Source: JACZQZ01 sp046756945 (GTDB lineage Bacteria; Pseudomonadota; Alphaproteobacteria; Rhodospirillales; 2-02-FULL-58-16). Taken from it: a stretch of DNA of 7,477 nt. The position numbers and the translations under genes were made by a program. Location of the stretch: positions 1-7,477 of the forward strand of contig JBHHXI010000138.1 of NCBI GenBank assembly GCA_046756945.1. Reading direction: 5' to 3'. The notes beneath the pieces were generated by a model. It did no database searches and was not told the DNA's origin. It saw only the letters and a program-made list of their open reading frames with translations. Positions 5,390 through 7,477 of this stretch are shown here, piece by piece. Numbering within the stretch: the stretch's first letter is position 1; each line of letters opens with the position of its first letter.

Positions 5390-6163
5390 TTATTGCTCGA
5401 AGACGTTGGTTAAGGTGCCGATGCCGTCGATGACGATGTCGACGGTGTTGCGCGGCTCCTTCATCGATCCGATGCCGAGCGAGGTGCCGCAGGCGATGAC
5501 ATCGCCGGCATACAGCGTCATGTCGTGGGATATCCTGCCGACCAGCCGGGCCGGGGGAAAGATCATGTCGCTGAGCGGATAATCCTGACGCACGTCGCCG
5601 TTGAGCACCGTCCTGACGGTCAACCCGGCGGGATCGATGCCGGTCGCCACGACGGGGCCGAATACGCCGAAGGTGTCGAAGCTCTTGGCGCGCACCCACT
5701 GTGGGAAGGTGGGGTCCTTGTGGATCAATTCGACGGCGGTGACGTCGTTGACGCAGGTGTAGCCGAAAATGTGGGCCCCGGCCTCGGCCTCGGACACCTC
5801 CCGGCAGGTCTTGCCGATGACGATGCCGATCTCGCCCTCGTAGGTCACCTTGCCGCCGTAGGAGCCGGGCCTGCGGATGGTCTCCCCGGAGGCGAGGAAG
5901 GAATTGCTGGTCTTGATCAGGTACAGGGGGTCCTCGGGCGTCGGCATGTCCAGCTTCTTGGCCAGCGCATGGAAGTTGTTCCACAGCGCCACCATCTTGG
6001 TCGGCTCCGTCGGCGTCAGCACCTTGACCGACTGAAGCGTGAGGGTCCGCGACGTGGGCGTCGGCGACGCAAACATGTCGCCCTCGTAGACCGTGACGGT
6101 GTCATCATCGAGGGTGCCGAAACCGGGCCGGCCCGAGTGTTCGAAACGAATCCAGCGCTGCAT
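5390..6163 (-). CDS. Fumarylacetoacetate hydrolase (FAH) family protein
   Basis: From the ATG at 6163 the product has 257 residues: a short N-terminal beta domain (1-45) and a FAH fold (about 54-257). These enzymes use Mg2+ or Mn2+ to cleave or decarboxylate C-C bonds of 2-oxo or diketo acids, or hydrate them. Visible motifs are WNNFHALAKKL (61-71, with the lid-region His 65) and KTSNSFLASGETI (84-96). The metal ligands are E109 and E111 in YEGEIGIVIG, and D140 in GYTCVNDVTA. K160 lies in RAKSFDTFG, and the C-terminal signature is GDVIACGTSLGIG (220-232). The acidic residue usually found three positions after the lid histidine in FAHD1-type enzymes appears as A68. The frame extends upstream to 6436, but a strong ribosome binding site 9 nt before 6163 and the normal family N-terminus decide for the shorter form. 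Reaction and substrate are not determinable here. Confidence 0.9.
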   Translation of the reverse strand: MQRWIRFEHSGRPGFGTLDDDTVTVYEGDMFASPTPTSRTLTLQSVKVLTPTEPTKMVALWNNFHALAKKLDMPTPEDPLYLIKTSNSFLASGETIRRPGSYGGKVTYEGEIGIVIGKTCREVSEAEAGAHIFGYTCVNDVTAVELIHKDPTFPQWVRAKSFDTFGVFGPVVATGIDPAGLTVRTVLNGDVRQDYPLSDMIFPPARLVGRISHDMTLYAGDVIACGTSLGIGSMKEPRNTVDIVIDGIGTLTNVFEQ

Positions 6164-6172
6164 ATCGAATTG

Positions 6173-6181
6173 CCTCCTCCC
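6173..6181 (-). promoter_or_regulatory. Strong ribosome binding site of the FAH-family gene
   Basis: GGGAGGAGG on the minus strand lies 9 nt upstream of the ATG at 6163. It fixes this start although the frame is open for another 91 codons upstream. Confidence 0.8.
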
Positions 6182-6187
6182 AAGGAA

Positions 6188-6207
6188 CCGCGGCCCGTGG
6201 GCCGCGG
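6188..6207 (-). repeat. Perfect 9-bp hairpin beside the ribosome binding site
   Basis: CCGCGGCCC (6188-6196) and GGGCCGCGG (6199-6207) are perfect complements. In RNA this gives at least eight G/C pairs with a 4-nt loop, ending 6 nt before the ribosome binding site of the FAH-family gene. It could protect the 5' end of the mRNA or tune translation. No T-tract follows, so intrinsic termination is unlikely. Confidence 0.5.
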
Positions 6208-6270
6208 AAATAAGCGGCCACACCGCGCAATTCCACGCGACGACGGCCACGCGCCCTGTACCCGCTGCTC

Positions 6271-6291
6271 CCGCGCCACGGTATGGCGCGG
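6271..6291 (-). repeat. Second perfect hairpin in the FAH-gene leader
   Basis: CCGCGCCA (6271-6278) and TGGCGCGG (6284-6291) form eight perfect pairs around a 5-nt loop. Together with the stem at 6188-6207 it would fold most of the presumed leader of the minus-strand transcript. Confidence 0.5.
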
Positions 6292-6342
6292 AAGTGACTC
6301 CGGCGGCGTAAAACCTTTGAACGTCCTTCCCTGTCGCCGGCA

Positions 6343-6371
6343 AAAGTAAATCACGGATGGCATTTTGCCAA
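6343..6371 (-). promoter_or_regulatory. Candidate promoter with palindromic operator for the FAH-family gene
   Basis: On the minus strand TTGGCA (6366-6371, five of six matches to the -35 consensus) and TACTTT (6343-6348, three of six to the -10 consensus) are 17 bp apart. The perfect dyad TGGCA-TTT-TGCCA (6358-6370) overlaps the -35 element, as a repressor operator would. Start of transcription near 6336 would give a leader of about 170 nt containing both hairpins. No regulator gene is in the window. The weak -10 makes this a modest call. Confidence 0.35.
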
Positions 6372-6507
6372 TGATTTCGGGGTGACCGGCGGGTGAAACC
6401 GTGCACGGGAGCATCGGGTCGCGCCGTAACGATCATTGGCCGACGGGCGATGCCCGGTTGGGTTTGGCGTATTGCTCGGCTACCTTGGGCACGGTTTGAA
6501 TTTTACT

Positions 6508-6514
6508 GGGGAGG
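6508..6514 (+). promoter_or_regulatory. Ribosome binding site of the UPF0173-type gene
   Basis: GGGGAGG lies 5 nt upstream of the ATG at 6520. This start places a signal peptide exactly at the N-terminus, whereas an in-frame TTG at 6436 would bury it behind 28 extra residues. Confidence 0.75.
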
Positions 6515-6519
6515 ATGCC

Positions 6520-7362
6520 ATGGACGGAATGACCAAGGGATTGATGAAAGGACTGGCGCCGGCGGTGTTCAGCGCCGGCATTCTCTTCTCTCTGTTCCCG
6601 GGAATTGCCGGCGCCCAACCGGTGGAGGTGTTGTGGCTGGGACAGTCGGCGACCCGCATCACCACCGTCGCCGGCAAGGTGATCGTCATCGACCCCTTCC
6701 TCACAAAGAATCCCAAGACGCCGGCCGGGTACAAGGACCTGAAGGCGCTGGGCAAGGTCGACCTGATTCTCCTGACCCACGGCCACGGCGATCACATCGG
6801 CGATACCGTCGCGCTGGCCAGGATGACCGGCGCCAAGGTGGCGCTCAACGCCGACATGGGCCGCACTTTCGCGTCGCTCGGCTGGCTCGGCTACAAGCAG
6901 ATGGTCCGCTTCAACAAGTCGGGCCCGATCAAGCCCCTGGGCGAGGGCATCACCATCACCATGGTCCACGCCGAGCACAGCTCGGAGGTGCGGGTCACGG
7001 GCCCGGAAAAAGGCCAGGAAACCATCCATCCGGGCGGCGAGCCCTGCGGCTACATCATCGAGCTCGAGAACGGGTATACGGTCTATCACGCCGGCGACAC
7101 GGGCGTGTTCGGCGACATGGCGTTCATCGGCGCATACTACAAACCCGACCTGACCCTGTTGCCCATCGGCGGGCATTTCACCATGGACCCGGCCCACGCG
7201 GCGTATGCGGCGAAGATTCTTTTGAAGAGCAAGACCGTGATCCCCATTCATTACGGCACCTTCAAGCCGCTGAAGGGTACGCCGGCCCAGTTCAAGGCGG
7301 CGCTGGGCACAACCGCGATCAAGGTTCTGGACGTGGCGCCCGGGCAGGCGGTGACGTTCTGA
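6520..7362 (+). CDS. Secreted UPF0173-type metal-dependent hydrolase (metallo-beta-lactamase fold)
   Basis: The 280-residue product starts with a signal peptide (K6, K10, hydrophobic core 12-29) and a likely cleavage site AGA-QPV after A32, so it should act in the periplasm. The mature domain (33-280) is a metallo-beta-lactamase fold of the UPF0173 kind. Visible elements are LGQSATRI (40-47), VIDPFLT (56-62) and THGHGDH (86-92, metal ligands H87, H89, D91, H92). They continue with VHAEHSS (149-155), YHAGDTGVFGDM (189-200, bridging D193), LLPIGGHFTMDP (213-224) and IPIHYGTF (241-248, H244). All expected metal ligands are present. Most family members I know are about 230 residues and cytoplasmic, so the export signal is notable. 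Family substrates are not established; lactonase, phosphodiesterase or general hydrolase roles are possible. The gene diverges from the FAH/reductase pair but need not share its pathway. Confidence 0.9.
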   Translation: MDGMTKGLMKGLAPAVFSAGILFSLFPGIAGAQPVEVLWLGQSATRITTVAGKVIVIDPFLTKNPKTPAGYKDLKALGKVDLILLTHGHGDHIGDTVALARMTGAKVALNADMGRTFASLGWLGYKQMVRFNKSGPIKPLGEGITITMVHAEHSSEVRVTGPEKGQETIHPGGEPCGYIIELENGYTVYHAGDTGVFGDMAFIGAYYKPDLTLLPIGGHFTMDPAHAAYAAKILLKSKTVIPIHYGTFKPLKGTPAQFKAALGTTAIKVLDVAPGQAVTF

Positions 7363-7377
7363 GGGTGACGTTCCGAC
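7350..7377 (+). repeat. 14-bp tandem duplication across the stop codon
   Basis: GGTGACGTTCTGAG (7350-7363) is followed directly by GGTGACGTTCCGAC (7364-7377), 12 of 14 positions identical. The first copy contains the last codons and stop of the UPF0173-type gene. It looks like a small replication-slippage duplication without effect on the protein. Confidence 0.6.
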
Positions 7378-7380
7378 GAT

Positions 7381-7477
7381 GACGCCCCCCGCATACGGTG
7401 TCGGGGGGACACCCCCCGGTGGCCCCCCGGGGGTCGCGGGGGCGCCCCCCGCATACGGTGTCGGGGGGACACCCCCC
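7381..7477. repeat. 60-bp-period GC-rich tandem repeat, cut by the window end
   Basis: The sequence from 7383 to 7417 recurs without change at 7443-7477, exactly 60 bp later, and the window ends inside the second copy. Within a copy, CCCCCCG/CGGGGGG (7385-7391/7402-7408) can pair around a 10-nt loop. Alternative stems GGTGTC/GACACC (7397-7402/7408-7413) and GGGGGG/CCCCCC (7403-7408/7412-7417) compete with it. The 25 bp between copies are nearly all G and C. No coding frame is credible. It may end the hydrolase transcript or belong to a dispersed intergenic repeat family. Confidence 0.7.

Larger units (their letters stand above)
6164..6519. other. Divergent intergenic region
   Basis: This 356-bp region lies between the divergent FAH-family and UPF0173-type genes and contains no convincing gene. 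It holds the leader hairpins, the ribosome binding site, and the palindrome with its candidate promoter on the minus strand. On the plus strand only the ribosome binding site of the hydrolase is clear; I found no good -35/-10 pair for it. Confidence 0.6.

Noticed and set aside
4476..5984. A 502-codon minus-strand frame across the FAH and reductase genes
   Set aside because: It reads the same strand out of frame through both enzyme genes and gives an Arg/His/Pro-rich product; the two motif-bearing frames are the real genes.
6355..6372. Sigma-54 element in TGGCATTTTGCCAAT
   Set aside because: The GG to GC spacing is far shorter than the required 10 bp; the sequence is a simple dyad.
7381..7477. 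CRISPR array (35-bp repeat with a 25-bp spacer)
   Set aside because: Only two copies are visible, the would-be spacer is nearly pure G/C and shares the base runs of the repeat, and no cas gene is present. A GC-rich tandem repeat explains it better.

Overview
The window is a GC-rich bacterial chromosome segment, most likely from an alphaproteobacterium near the Rhodospirillales. This rests on codon use strongly biased to G/C in third positions, a TIGR02281-type membrane aspartic protease, a DUF1150-like small protein, a CC0125/CC1285-type lipoprotein, and GC-rich stacked-hairpin intergenic repeats of a kind common in that order. Taxonomy is inference; there is no rRNA or tRNA. Eight protein-coding genes are supported, and none is broken.

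Left part (1-1325). A block of stacked hairpins (about 105-214) lies downstream of a minus-strand, membrane-anchored retropepsin-like protease (251-886). From 887 to about 1200 I see no gene. An abrupt A+T-rich island (about 1198-1320; 29 of 120 bases in 1201-1320 are G or C) follows. It carries the best promoter of the window, TTGATA-17 bp-TATAAT, overlaid by two dyad symmetries.

Middle (1326-4177, plus strand). The promoter reads into a DUF1150-like 82-residue protein and then, 99 bp later, a FlgE-like flagellar hook protein with no other flagellar gene in view. Two lipoprotein genes follow, joined by an ATGA stop/start overlap: one of unknown family, the other CC0125/CC1285-like with a striking Tyr/His/Pro-rich C-terminal stretch.

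Right part (4214-7477). Convergent to the lipoproteins is a minus-strand pair, an FAA-hydrolase-family enzyme (5390-6163) and a ketopantoate-reductase-family oxidoreductase (4214-5224), probably one catabolic unit acting on an organic acid. Their 165-bp spacer holds two mutually exclusive hairpins. Divergent from them, across a 356-bp intergenic region with two strong hairpins and a 13-bp palindrome, is a secreted UPF0173-type metallo-hydrolase (6520-7362). The window ends inside a 60-bp-period tandem repeat.

I do not see a clear new defence system, mobile element or CRISPR array. The best leads are regulatory: the A+T-rich promoter island, the structured leader of the FAA-hydrolase gene, and the orphan hook gene beside the DUF1150 protein.
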